This document shows, piece after piece, positions 1 to 7,140 of a DNA stretch of 32,270 nt (position 1 is the first letter of the stretch; each line of letters starts with the position of its first letter). Below the pieces are notes generated by a model. That model saw nothing but the letters and a program-made list of their open reading frames with translations. It was not told where the DNA came from and did no database searches. Position numbers and translations under genes: made by a program. The DNA is from Candidatus Acetothermia bacterium (GTDB lineage: Bacteria; Bipolaricaulota; Bipolaricaulia; RBG-16-55-9; JANLFV01): assembly GCA_024653345.1 (NCBI GenBank), contig JANLFV010000015.1, positions 1 to 32,270 on the forward strand, given 5' to 3'.

Positions 1-2
1 CT

Positions 3-176
3 CTTGCAGTTACAGATCGTCCAGCCGAAGAGGTCGTCCGGCGCTACTACCAGGGTTGCCGAGGCCTGGGGGACCAAGCTCCCAGGCCCGAGGCGCTGCG
101 GAACCTCAAGTTCAGGCTCGATGCGGGGGAGAACTCTCAGGTTCTGCACGGCGAGGTGCTCATCACAGCCCGCTAA
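3..176 (+). CDS. C-terminal end of an unknown protein (partial)
   Basis: Reading from base 3 gives 57 open codons to a TAA at 174-176, with the G/C-rich third positions typical of the real genes in this window. The other two plus-strand frames give low-complexity Ser/Arg/Gly/Pro-rich text that does not look like protein. The gene enters from the left edge, so only its tail is visible. The tail begins with a Glu/Arg/Tyr-rich stretch (EEVVRRYYQG) and ends in HGEVLITAR. I do not recognise a family. The frame choice rests on composition and on the natural-looking sequence. Confidence 0.55.
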   Translation, partial: LAVTDRPAEEVVRRYYQGCRGLGDQAPRPEALRNLKFRLDAGENSQVLHGEVLITAR

Positions 177-365
177 CGGTTCCCGAAGGCTTGAGTTGGT
201 ACTGTCGAGATGATGCGCCATTGACTGAGGCAACCAATAACGCCTCAGCTCAGTGAAGACGAAAAGCCCGGCTCGACCCCAAGCCGCGCGAGCCCTTGGA
301 GCAGCAAGCCGATACGTTCAGCGGCGTCACCGCCTTCACCGACACGTGCTAAGCCGGATTCGGCC
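177..365. other. Intergenic spacer, no gene recognised
   Basis: The spacer separates the partial gene from the end of the convergent CoA-transferase operon. It holds a 7-bp inverted repeat, CTGAGGC and GCCTCAG, at 225-231 and 242-248 with a 10-nt loop. No T-run follows, so this is at best a weak terminator or an RNA hairpin. No coding signal or RNA gene was recognised. Confidence 0.4.
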
Positions 366-1133
366 TTAGATATACAGCCTGTGCGGGTCGATCTCCTCCC
401 GGAGAGCTGCAAGCTCTTCTCGGGTCGGGGGCTCGTTCTGGCCGACCTTCTTGGGGATGATCAGCTCGAAGCCGGTGTTCTCGACCACCTGCTCGACCGT
501 CACGCCGGGGTTGACCGCGAGGAGCTTCATCCGCTTGGTCTTATCGTCATACCCTAGCAGGGCGAGGTCGGAGACGACCCGGTAGGGCCCGGTCCCGGCG
601 GGGAGGCCGGCCCGCTCGCGCGCGCCCGGGCCGTCCAGATAGCCCGGAGTAGTCAAGAAATCGACCTTCTCCACGAACCGGCGCTTGTCGTGCTTCATGA
701 TCGCGATCGTCCGCCAGCAGAGGCTCCCCACATCGTTCGCCCCGCCGGAGCCGGGGAGCCTCACCTTCGGGCGGTCGTGGTCCCCGATGACGGTGCTGTT
801 CAGGTTCCCGTAGGGGTCGATCTGGGCCCCGCCGAGGAAGCCATACTCGATCAAGCCCCTGGTCGCGGTCTCCATCACATCGCAGATCCCCGCGGCCATC
901 AGCGCCTTGTGGAAGGTCCGGATATCCCCGACCCCGAGGGGGAGGTCCTCGAGCGAGGCCCCGATCCCGCCGAACTCGAAGATCGGGACCAAGTTCGGGG
1001 CATAGAGCCGCTTGGCTAGGGCGGCAGCCAGCATCGGGATCCCCGTCCCGATGAAGGCCCCCGTCCCGTCCTCCATCAGCCTGGCGGCGACGCAGATCAT
1101 CAATTCAGTCGAGCTGTAGGCTCTCTCGGCCAT
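366..1133 (-). CDS. CoA-transferase subunit B (glutaconate/3-oxoacid CoA-transferase family)
   Basis: This 255-residue protein is the beta half of a family I CoA-transferase that moves CoA between carboxylic acids through a glutamyl-CoA thioester. The motif EFGGIG at residues 53-58 matches the E-x-G-x-I-G signature of GctB-like subunits, which puts the catalytic glutamate at E53. A GSGGAND motif near residue 130, typical of these subunits, is also present. The ATG has a good ribosome site (GGAGGTGAG) and lies 4 nt after the alpha-subunit stop, so the pair is co-translated. The substrate cannot be read from sequence: glutaconate, 3-oxoacids and ring-cleavage intermediates are all used in this family. 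Confidence 0.85.
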   Translation of the reverse strand: MAERAYSSTELMICVAARLMEDGTGAFIGTGIPMLAAALAKRLYAPNLVPIFEFGGIGASLEDLPLGVGDIRTFHKALMAAGICDVMETATRGLIEYGFLGGAQIDPYGNLNSTVIGDHDRPKVRLPGSGGANDVGSLCWRTIAIMKHDKRRFVEKVDFLTTPGYLDGPGARERAGLPAGTGPYRVVSDLALLGYDDKTKRMKLLAVNPGVTVEQVVENTGFELIIPKKVGQNEPPTREELAALREEIDPHRLYI

Positions 1134-1137
1134 CGGC

Positions 1138-2109
1138 TCACCTCCCCTTGACCTTCCGCCCGAGTTCGGCCAGGCGCTCCTCGCCGATCAATTGGAGATA
1201 CTCCTGATGGTCCTTGATGTCGTAGACATACTTCTTCAGATAGGCCCGGGTCCCCTCCTCGGTCTTGGCCGCCTCGAGGAACTCCTTCAAATGCTCCGCG
1301 TCGCGATCATACATGTAGGCCATATCGCCGGGGTGGGAGCCGAATGGGGCGTGGACCACGGCATCTACCAGGAAGTAGGGTATGACCGTCCGCTCGGGGT
1401 AGCGGCGGATCTCCTCGGTCGGGATGATCTCCTCCGCGGAGATGATCAGCCTCTTCGAGGCCCTGGCCATCTCGATGGCGAACCCGCTGATCCCGTCGAT
1501 CTGGCAGTTCCCGTAGCGGTCGGCCCGGTGGACATGGATGATCCCGACATCGAGGATCAGGGCCGGGAGGAGCGTGAGCTTGAGCCCGGTGAAGGGGCAC
1601 CTTGCGGCCTTGGCGGCGCTATACCTGAAGGTATCGGTCCCGAGCATCGAGCGGACCGGGATGAACGGGACTCCGAGCGCGGCGGCCTTGAACCTCCAGG
1701 CCATCGCGGCGTTGGACCACTCGACGATCTTCACCTTCCCGCCCTCGGCCGCCCGCCGGAGGATGTCCGAGAGCCCGTAGACCTCGTAGCCGATGTAGGT
1801 GAGGTCGAGCTTCTCCACCAGCCCGGCCGCGATCAGCAGGTCCAGCTCGTTCAGCCCCTGGCCGGCGAGCCGGAGCCTCTTCTTGCCCTGGCGGACGATC
1901 TCCCGTGAGATCGACATCGGGCAGCGGACGGTCCCATAGAGCTCGAACCCGATGTAATCGCCGTCATGGACGAACCGCTCCACCGCCTCATGCTCGGACA
2001 TGAGCTTGTCCTTCAAGGCCATGGACTTATTCTCCCGGAGCCAGCGGCGGAAGCCCTCGACATCCGGCGGCTGGATCAGCTCGCCTCGGCCCTCCTCCAA
2101 GACCTCCAT
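1138..2109 (-). CDS. CoA-transferase subunit A (glutaconate/3-oxoacid CoA-transferase family)
   Basis: This 323-residue protein is the alpha partner of the downstream B subunit. It has the N-terminal block typical of the GctA-type alpha subunit (VHDGDYIGFELYG, SISREIVRQGKKRLRL) and a later block around HVHRADRYGNCQIDG. I start it at the ATG at 2109, which has GGAGG at a normal distance. An in-frame TTG at 2130 would add seven residues and overlaps the ribosome-site region. The gene follows pheT by 67 nt on the same strand and may be read from the pheST transcript, because no clear terminator or strong promoter lies between them. The acid substrates are unknown. Confidence 0.85.
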   Translation of the reverse strand: MEVLEEGRGELIQPPDVEGFRRWLRENKSMALKDKLMSEHEAVERFVHDGDYIGFELYGTVRCPMSISREIVRQGKKRLRLAGQGLNELDLLIAAGLVEKLDLTYIGYEVYGLSDILRRAAEGGKVKIVEWSNAAMAWRFKAAALGVPFIPVRSMLGTDTFRYSAAKAARCPFTGLKLTLLPALILDVGIIHVHRADRYGNCQIDGISGFAIEMARASKRLIISAEEIIPTEEIRRYPERTVIPYFLVDAVVHAPFGSHPGDMAYMYDRDAEHLKEFLEAAKTEEGTRAYLKKYVYDIKDHQEYLQLIGEERLAELGRKVKGR

Positions 2110-2176
2110 GGTGCTCACCTCCACAGGCAAAGATAGTCTAGCCTCCCTGGCTCCTTCTGGGCAAGTGGGCCTTGCT

Positions 2177-4675
2177 TTACTTCCTCAGCTCGGCTCCCAG
2201 CTCCTCGGCCAGCCGGGCCTCGATCTGTAAGCGGAGCCGGTCGGCCTCCTCGTCGGTGAGGGTCCGATCCTCGGCCTGGAGCCGGAGGCGGAAGGCCAGG
2301 CTCTTCTTCCCCTTTGGGATCGGCGGCCCTTGGTAAAGGTCGAAGAGGACCAGCTCCCGGAGGAGCTCGCCGCCCGCGGCCTTGATGGCCTGGGCCACCC
2401 TCTCGGCGGGGATGGCTTCATCGACCACGATCGCTAGGTCCCGCAGGACCGCGGGGAACTGCGGGAGGGGGCGGTAGCGCCCGACCGGTGTGGCCCGCGC
2501 GAGCGCGAGGATGGCCTCCAGGTCCAGCTCGGCCGCCAGGACCGGCCACTCCAGCTCGAGCTCGAAGGCCTCCTTCACCCGGGGGTGGAGCTCCCCGAGG
2601 AGGCCGACCTCCTCTCCTCCGATCAGGAGCTTGGCCGTCCGACCGGGATGGAAGCTCGGGTGCGGCCGGCTCGGCCGCTCGAAGCGGCCCTCGAGCCCGA
2701 GCCCCCGGAGGAGCTCCTCGATGATCCCCTTCAGGTCGAAGAAGCTCATCGCCCGTGGCTTCACATGCCAGGAGAGCCTCTCCCGCGGCCCGGCGAGGGC
2801 TATTCCCAGCCTGCGGGGCTCGCGCGGCCTCTGGCCCTTCCCGGCGGGCAAGTAGACCCGCCCGAGCTCGAAGATCGCCACCCGCTCGCGGTGCTTCAGG
2901 TTCTCCGCGACCGTCTCCAGCAGCCCCGGGAGGAGCAACCGGCGGAGGACCGACCGCTCTCGAGAGAGGGGATTGGCGATGTGGAGGTAGTCCTCGGGGC
3001 TGGAGTTCGGGTCGAGCTTGGCCCCGGCCTCGGGGCTCGTGAGGGAGTAGGTGATCACCTCGGAGAGGCCGCAGCTGACCAAGATCTCCCGGACTTGCTC
3101 CTCCAGTTCCAGCGTGCGGTCGCGATGCTGCGGCGGCAGGGGCTCGGCCATCAGGGTGGCGGGGATCTTATCGTAGCCGATGAGCCTTGCCACCTCCTCC
3201 ACGAGGTCGGCGGGGCAGGAGACATCGAGCCGGTGCCAGGGGACCTTCACCCGGATCGCCTCCCCCTGGGGATGGCAAGCGAACTCCAGCCGCTCCAAGA
3301 GCGCGATGATCTCATCCCGGGGGACCGCCAGCCCGAGGAGCCGCTCGACCTCGCGGGGGTCGAGTTCCAGCTCGACCTCCTTTTGCTTCACCGGGTAGAC
3401 ATCGACGATCCCGGAGGCGATCTCTCCGCCGGCCAGCTCCCGCATCAACTGGGCCGCCCGCTTGAGGGCCAGAGGGGCCAGCTCGGGCGGGACGCCCCTC
3501 CCGAACCGGGCCGCGGCCTCGCTCATCAATCTTAGGGCCTGGGCCGTCCGGCGGTTGTTGGTGCTGGAGAAGCTGGCCGACTCGATCAGGACATCCGCGG
3601 TCGAGGCGGTCACCTCGGTCTCCAGCCCGCCCATCACACCGGCGAGGGCGATCGGCCCCTCAGGGTCGGCGATGAGGAGCATCTCCTCTGTGAGCGCGCG
3701 CTCGACCCCGTCGAGCGTCACTATCCTCTCACCCGGCCGGGCCCGCCGGACGATGATCCTCTTCCCGGGACCATCAGGGCTGTGGAGCCGGCGGTAGTCG
3801 AAGGCGTGCAGAGGCTGGCCCCACTCGAGCATCACATAGTTGGTGATGTCGACGATGTTGTTGATCGGGCGCATCCCGGCCAGAGTGAGCCGCCTTCTCA
3901 TCCAGAAGGGGGAGGGGCCGACCTTCACCCCCCGGACCAGCGCGGCGGTATACCTTGCGCAGAGGTCGGGGTCCCAAATTTCCACTTCGACCTGACCGGA
4001 GATCCCCGGCCCGGTGGGGTGCCACTCGACCTCGGGGGTCTTGAACCTCTGCCCCGTGAGGGCGGCCACCTCCCTTGCCACGCCGATGATCGGGAAGCAC
4101 CGCGCGAGGTTCGGGGTGAGGTCAAGCTCGAGGACCACATCCTGCAAGAGCTCGGAGAGCGGTGTCCCGACCTTTAAGTCTTGCTCGAGTATCAGGACCC
4201 CACTGTGGTCGTCCGAGAGCCCTAGCTCCTTCTCCGAGCAGAGGACCACCTCGGAGCGGACCCCGCGGATGGCCGCGGCCTTGACCTTGACGGGCTTCGG
4301 CTCAGGACCATAGGCGTCGATGATCCTCGCCCCCGGCTCGGCCACGGCTACCTTCTGACCATGGTCGCCGACCCGGATATTGGGCGCGCCGGTGACCGAC
4401 TCCCTCGGCCCGCGGCCATAATCGACCACAGCGATGACCAGCTTATCAGCGTTCGGATGGGGCTTGACCTCCAGGACCTCCCCGATGTAGATCCCCTCCC
4501 AGTCGAGGGTGGCCCGGCCGCCTTCTTCATGCCCTCCTTCTCGGGCCCGAGCCGCAAGCCCGAGATACTCGATCTTGGCCACCTCCAGCCCCGCCAGGGT
4601 CAGCCGCTCCGCCAGCTCCTCGATATCCTCGGGGAGATCGACATACTCCCTCAGCCAGCTTAGGGGAACCCTCAT
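2177..4675 (-). CDS. pheT: Phenylalanine--tRNA ligase beta subunit
   Basis: This 832-residue protein is the beta subunit of the alpha2-beta2 cytosolic phenylalanyl-tRNA synthetase, and its length is normal. It begins MRVPLSWLREYV. In order it has an EMAP-type tRNA-binding fold (KPHPNADKLVI), the B3/B4 editing region (MRPINNIVDITNYVMLEWGQ, HAFD), a B5 region and a C-terminal anticodon-binding ferredoxin-fold domain (residues about 735-832, starting YRPLPQFPAVLRDLAIV). The start codon overlaps the pheS stop by 4 nt (ATGA), so translation is coupled. A longer open frame runs upstream through pheS but is only its shadow. Confidence 0.97.
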   Translation of the reverse strand: MRVPLSWLREYVDLPEDIEELAERLTLAGLEVAKIEYLGLAARAREGGHEEGGRATLDWEGIYIGEVLEVKPHPNADKLVIAVVDYGRGPRESVTGAPNIRVGDHGQKVAVAEPGARIIDAYGPEPKPVKVKAAAIRGVRSEVVLCSEKELGLSDDHSGVLILEQDLKVGTPLSELLQDVVLELDLTPNLARCFPIIGVAREVAALTGQRFKTPEVEWHPTGPGISGQVEVEIWDPDLCARYTAALVRGVKVGPSPFWMRRRLTLAGMRPINNIVDITNYVMLEWGQPLHAFDYRRLHSPDGPGKRIIVRRARPGERIVTLDGVERALTEEMLLIADPEGPIALAGVMGGLETEVTASTADVLIESASFSSTNNRRTAQALRLMSEAAARFGRGVPPELAPLALKRAAQLMRELAGGEIASGIVDVYPVKQKEVELELDPREVERLLGLAVPRDEIIALLERLEFACHPQGEAIRVKVPWHRLDVSCPADLVEEVARLIGYDKIPATLMAEPLPPQHRDRTLELEEQVREILVSCGLSEVITYSLTSPEAGAKLDPNSSPEDYLHIANPLSRERSVLRRLLLPGLLETVAENLKHRERVAIFELGRVYLPAGKGQRPREPRRLGIALAGPRERLSWHVKPRAMSFFDLKGIIEELLRGLGLEGRFERPSRPHPSFHPGRTAKLLIGGEEVGLLGELHPRVKEAFELELEWPVLAAELDLEAILALARATPVGRYRPLPQFPAVLRDLAIVVDEAIPAERVAQAIKAAGGELLRELVLFDLYQGPPIPKGKKSLAFRLRLQAEDRTLTDEEADRLRLQIEARLAEELGAELRK

Positions 4676-5730
4676 CTTGGCCCTCCTGAGAACTGCTCCA
4701 GGAACCGCAGGTCGTTCGCGAAGAAGAGCCGGATGTCGTCGATGTTGTATTTCAGCATTAATATCCGCTCCGGCCCCATCCCGAAGGCGAAGCCCGTGAA
4801 CTCTTGGGGGTCGTAGCCCCCATTCCGCAGGACTTGGGGATGGACCATCCCTGCCCCGAGGATCTCGACCCAGCCGGTGTGTTTGCAGACCCGGCAGCCC
4901 CGCCCGCCGCAGAGGATGCAGTCCATGTCCATCTCCAGGCTCGGCTCGGTGAAGGGGAAGTAGCTCGCGCGGAAGCGGAATCTTCTTCCCTCGCCGAACA
5001 TCTGGTGGGCGAACTCGGTGAGGACCCCCTTGAGGTCGGCCATCGTGATCTTCCTCCCGATCGCCAGCCCCTCGACCTGGTGGAACATCATCTCCGAGCG
5101 GGCCGTCACCTGCTCGTAGCGGTAGCACTTCCCGGGGAGGATCGCCCGGATCGGCTCGGGGGCGAATTTGCGCATCACATGGATCTGCCCGGGCGAGGTA
5201 TGGGTCCGCAGAAGGAGCCCCGGCTCGACCAGGTAGAAGGTGCTCCACATGTCCCTTGCGGGGTGGTCCGGGGGGATGTTCAGCAACTGGAAGTTATGCT
5301 CGTCGGTCTCGATCTCCGGGCTCTCGAAGACCTGGAACCCCATCCCCGAGAAGATCCTGTAGATCTCGCGCAGGACCTGCGTCGAGGGGTGGAGCCTCCC
5401 TAAGGCCACCGGCCTCCCCGGGAGGGTCACATCGACCGCCTCCTCCTGGAGCCTCCTCTCGATCGTCTCAGCCTTGAGGGCCGCGAGCCGCTGCTCCAGC
5501 GCCTCTTGGAACTGATCTTTCAGGGTATTGATCAACTTGCCCGCCTCGGGGCGGGCCTCCGGTGGGAGTTGGGGCAAGAGCTGAAATAGCTCCGTGATCT
5601 TGCCCTTTCGCCCCAGCAGGGCCACGCGGACTGCCTCGCACTCTTCGAGAGAGCCGGCTTGTTCCAAGCGCTCCCGGCCCTCTTCCGCGAGGGCCTTCAC
5701 TTGCTGCTCGAGCTCTTCAATCTGGACCAT
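4672..5730 (-). CDS. pheS: Phenylalanine--tRNA ligase alpha subunit
   Basis: This 352-residue protein is the catalytic subunit of phenylalanyl-tRNA synthetase. It has an N-terminal coiled-coil arm that binds tRNA, then the class II core: HPARDMWSTFYL, LLRTHTSPGQ, YRYEQVTARSEMMFHQVEGL, the zinc-like CxxC pairs CILCGGRGCRVC, and a final GMGPERILML. In the HPAR motif the usual D-T after the spacer is S-T. I start at MVQIEELEQQ (5730), which fits the family. An in-frame ATG at 5784 would add 18 atypical residues. The gene lies behind a leader peptide and hairpin that suggest control by tRNA-Phe charging. Confidence 0.96.
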   Translation of the reverse strand: MVQIEELEQQVKALAEEGRERLEQAGSLEECEAVRVALLGRKGKITELFQLLPQLPPEARPEAGKLINTLKDQFQEALEQRLAALKAETIERRLQEEAVDVTLPGRPVALGRLHPSTQVLREIYRIFSGMGFQVFESPEIETDEHNFQLLNIPPDHPARDMWSTFYLVEPGLLLRTHTSPGQIHVMRKFAPEPIRAILPGKCYRYEQVTARSEMMFHQVEGLAIGRKITMADLKGVLTEFAHQMFGEGRRFRFRASYFPFTEPSLEMDMDCILCGGRGCRVCKHTGWVEILGAGMVHPQVLRNGGYDPQEFTGFAFGMGPERILMLKYNIDDIRLFFANDLRFLEQFSGGPR

Positions 5731-5820
5731 GGTGGACCTTTCTACAGAAGATTCCTGGCTGTGCCAAATGGAACTCTCGACCACGAACTCCGTCAGGATT
5801 GCAATTGGGAAGAGGAATTC

Positions 5821-5840
5821 TTGCCCCCCTCAGGGGGCAA
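5821..5840 (-). promoter_or_regulatory. Leader hairpin, candidate pheST attenuator
   Basis: An 8-bp perfect stem (TTGCCCCC with GGGGGCAA) around a 4-nt loop sits in the pheS leader. Its 5' arm covers the third Phe codon and the Ala and Pro codons of the leader peptide, and the leader stop TGA begins the loop. A ribosome at the Phe codons or at the stop would therefore block the hairpin. The downstream tract is only moderately pyrimidine-rich, without a clean U-run, so intrinsic termination is plausible but not certain. Confidence 0.6.
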
Positions 5841-5892
5841 AGAAGAACCGCAGACCGGTCGATCCGAGCAGCTTCGCTCTACTCTTCGGCAT
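5830..5892 (-). CDS. Phe-rich leader peptide of pheST (PheM-like)
   Basis: A 20-codon open frame begins with ATG at 5892, about 4 nt after the predicted transcript start. It ends with three consecutive Phe codons (TTC TTC TTT), Ala and Pro before TGA. The peptide starts MPKSRAKLLG and ends RFFFAP. In Escherichia coli, pheST is controlled by transcription attenuation through the Phe-rich PheM leader, and the arrangement here is the same: promoter, short Phe-run peptide, GC-rich hairpin overlapping the stop, then pheS. The near-leaderless start is unusual. Translation is inferred. Confidence 0.65.
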   Translation of the reverse strand: MPKSRAKLLGSTGLRFFFAP

Positions 5893-5902
5893 CTCAAACG
5901 TT

Positions 5903-5931
5903 AGCATAGCATGCCGCCGTCGGGATGTCAA
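5903..5931 (-). promoter_or_regulatory. Sigma-70-type promoter of the pheST leader
   Basis: Read on the minus strand: TTGACA at 5931-5926, a 17-nt spacer, and TATGCT at 5908-5903, with an extended -10 TGC just before it. The predicted transcript start is near 5896, almost at the leader ATG. Confidence 0.8.
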
Positions 5932-5958
5932 TCTCCCCCGTGAGCGGTTTTGACATCC
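5923..5958. promoter_or_regulatory. 9-bp inverted repeat joining two divergent -35 boxes
   Basis: GGATGTCAA at 5923-5931 and TTGACATCC at 5950-5958 are perfect inverted copies 18 nt apart. Each arm contains the -35 hexamer of one divergent promoter, pheS leftward and the Tat-signal protein rightward. The extra GGA/TCC match outside the hexamers makes the symmetry better than two TTGACA boxes alone would give. A regulator bound here could block both promoters, but the match may also be coincidence. Confidence 0.5.
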
Positions 5959-5978
5959 TGGAAGGCCAGACCTACACT
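5950..5978 (+). promoter_or_regulatory. Sigma-70-type promoter of the Tat-signal protein
   Basis: TTGACA at 5950-5955, a 17-nt spacer and TACACT at 5973-5978 give a predicted start near 5985. The transcript would then begin almost directly with the GGGAGGTGA ribosome site of the short leader frame. Confidence 0.7.
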
Positions 5979-5996
5979 CACCTCGGGAGGTGAGAT

Positions 5997-6032
5997 ATGG
6001 CGCACACGAGCTCCAGCTCAACAATCCCTTGA
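5997..6032 (+). CDS. Short upstream open frame (11 codons, Ser-rich)
   Basis: ATG at 5997 follows GGGAGGTGA (5985-5993) with ideal spacing, a better ribosome site than that of the main gene. It encodes MAHTSSSSTIP and stops with TGA at 6030, 18 nt before the Tat protein start. It may be a leader peptide or a coupling device. The four Ser codons are mixed AGC/TCC/TCA, so this is not an obvious codon-specific attenuator. Confidence 0.4.
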   Translation: MAHTSSSSTIP

Positions 6033-6050
6033 GGAATGGAGGTAGAAGAG

Positions 6051-6527
6051 ATGGCCCATGAGCAGGGGCATGGCCCCAAAGCGGACAGGCGGAAGTTCCT
6101 CCAGTATCTGGGACTGGGCGGGCTGGCAGGCCTAGTGGCAGCGTTGACCAGGTCCGGCCATGCCAAGGCCTCCCCGGAGGAGACGATCCAGGCGACCCGA
6201 CTGGCAGCCTATTACAATACGACCTCGGACTGGATGGCTTGGGTGAGCGTCTCGAATGACGGGTCGGAGCCTCAGCAGGTGAGCGTGGAAGTCTACAATC
6301 TGGCCGGGCTGCTGGTTTATCAAACGAGCGCCACACTCAGCCCCTTCCAGACCTCCGGGATCGCCCTGGAGACCCTCGGCGAGGTCAAGGGTAAGCAGGG
6401 GCTTGTGGTGGTGATCCCTGAGGAGAACAAGCGAGTGGCCGCGTTCCTCCTGCAGAGGCGGGCGAGCCAGCCGGACTACACAGCCGGGATGATCGCGCTC
6501 AGCCCGACCTCGTTCGTCTCCAGCTAG
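6051..6527 (+). CDS. Small Tat-signal exported protein of unknown function
   Basis: The 158-residue product carries a twin-arginine signal: DRRKFL at residues 12-17, a Gly/Leu-rich hydrophobic stretch, and a likely cleavage after AKA near residue 40. The mature part, about 118 residues, is beta-rich with no cysteine (YYNTTSDWMAWVSVSN, QQVSVEVYNLAGLLVYQ) and looks like an all-beta adhesive or capping fold; I do not recognise the family. I start at MAHEQG because GGAGGTAG lies at the right distance. The ATG 15 nt upstream has GAGGA almost touching it. Folded-state export would use the Tat system, for which tatA is present at about 20 kb. It ends at a strong terminator. Confidence 0.7.
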   Translation: MAHEQGHGPKADRRKFLQYLGLGGLAGLVAALTRSGHAKASPEETIQATRLAAYYNTTSDWMAWVSVSNDGSEPQQVSVEVYNLAGLLVYQTSATLSPFQTSGIALETLGEVKGKQGLVVVIPEENKRVAAFLLQRRASQPDYTAGMIALSPTSFVSS

Positions 6528-6535
6528 TGATCCGT

Positions 6536-6583
6536 GCGTGGCCACCAGGGGGGATGGCTCTCGGCGGCCACGCTCTTCCTCTT
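6536..6583 (+). terminator. Rho-independent-type terminator
   Basis: GCGTGGCC at 6536-6543 pairs perfectly with GGCCACGC at 6566-6573, followed by a pyrimidine tract TCTTCCTCTT. It lies 9 nt after the Tat protein stop and before the convergent yidD stop. Confidence 0.6.
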
Positions 6584-6604
6584 GGACCAGTGAGGCCGAG
6601 CGCC

Positions 6605-6835
6605 TCAGGGGACAGGGTCATAGCCCCCCCTGCTCAAGGGATGGCAGCGGAGGAACCGCTTGATGGCTAGAAGGCTTCCCCGGCAAGGGCCATGCTTCAG
6701 GATCGCCTGCCGCGCATACTCCGAGCAGGAGGGGAAGAACCGGCAGCTGTGCGGGAGAAGAGGGGAGATCGCCGCTTGATAGATGACAAGCGGCAGGACG
6801 AAGAGCCGACGGCCCAATCTGGACGCCCAGCTCAT
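6605..6835 (-). CDS. yidD: Membrane protein insertion efficiency factor YidD
   Basis: This 76-residue protein matches YidD throughout: an N-terminal hydrophobic amphipathic segment ([17 protein letters not shown]), the signature [11 protein letters not shown], then [16 protein letters not shown] and GGYDPVP at the end. YidD assists YidC in inserting membrane proteins. In most bacteria it sits between rnpA and yidC. Here neither neighbour is present; it follows a tiny ribbon-helix-helix gene by 28 nt and shares its promoter. The start chosen is the ATG at 6835; there is no strong ribosome site. Confidence 0.93.
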   Translation of the reverse strand: MSWASRLGRRLFVLPLVIYQAAISPLLPHSCRFFPSCSEYARQAILKHGPCRGSLLAIKRFLRCHPLSRGGYDPVP

Positions 6836-6863
6836 TACCGGAGACTGCCGGGCTTCCCCGGCC

Positions 6864-7022
6864 CTAGGCCTTCTTCTCCTCGCGCTTCAGGTATTCGAGG
6901 ATCGCTTGGACGACGAGGTAATTGACCGAGCGGTCCTGTTTCCTGGCGAGTTCCGCCAGCCGCTCGAGGGGCCGCTCCTTCAGCTTCTCCCGAGGGACAT
7001 AGATACCGAGCTTATCACGCAT
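6864..7022 (-). CDS. 52-residue ribbon-helix-helix (CopG/Arc-like) protein
   Basis: The ATG at 7022 lies behind GGAAGGAGAG and a perfect -10 box. The product begins [20 protein letters not shown] and continues with a helix-turn-helix-like pattern, [20 protein letters not shown], and a basic tail. A short beta strand followed by two helices, with the R-S-V-N-Y-L turn, is the ribbon-helix-helix plan of small DNA-binding repressors or antitoxins. No toxin partner is adjacent; the next gene is yidD. It could regulate its own promoter or be an orphan antitoxin. Confidence 0.75.
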   Translation of the reverse strand: MRDKLGIYVPREKLKERPLERLAELARKQDRSVNYLVVQAILEYLKREEKKA

Positions 7023-7045
7023 CGCGCTCTCCTTCCTAAGAGTTA

Positions 7046-7074
7046 ATTATAGTCTAGAGTCAGTCAGGGTGCAA
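7046..7074 (-). promoter_or_regulatory. Sigma-70-type promoter of the RHH-yidD unit
   Basis: On the minus strand, TTGCAC at 7074-7069, a 17-nt spacer and a consensus TATAAT at 7051-7046. The predicted start near 7039 leaves a short 5' leader with the GGAAGGAG ribosome site. Confidence 0.75.
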
Positions 7075-7140
7075 GGGCCGGTGAGCCAACAACGGCGGCC
7101 TCAACTTTGCAGCTCGGCCTGGAAGGGGTAGAGTTCGTCG

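Noticed and set aside
4-213. Plus-strand open frames over the left edge (e.g. 4-213, 56-256)
   Set aside because: Low-complexity Ser/Arg/Gly text; frame 3 gives a natural-looking protein end with a TAA at 174.
2585-3535. Long antisense open frames opposite pheT, and similar ones opposite porG, porA, sucC and the citrate lyase-like genes
   Set aside because: They arise from the GC-rich code of the real genes, lack family signatures and lie wholly inside them.
5784-5784. pheS start at the ATG at 5784
   Set aside because: Adds 18 residues unlike the family; 5730 begins the conserved N-terminal helix.
5731-5900. T-box riboswitch upstream of pheS
   Set aside because: No specifier loop, no conserved T-box stretch and too little length; the leader peptide explains the region better.
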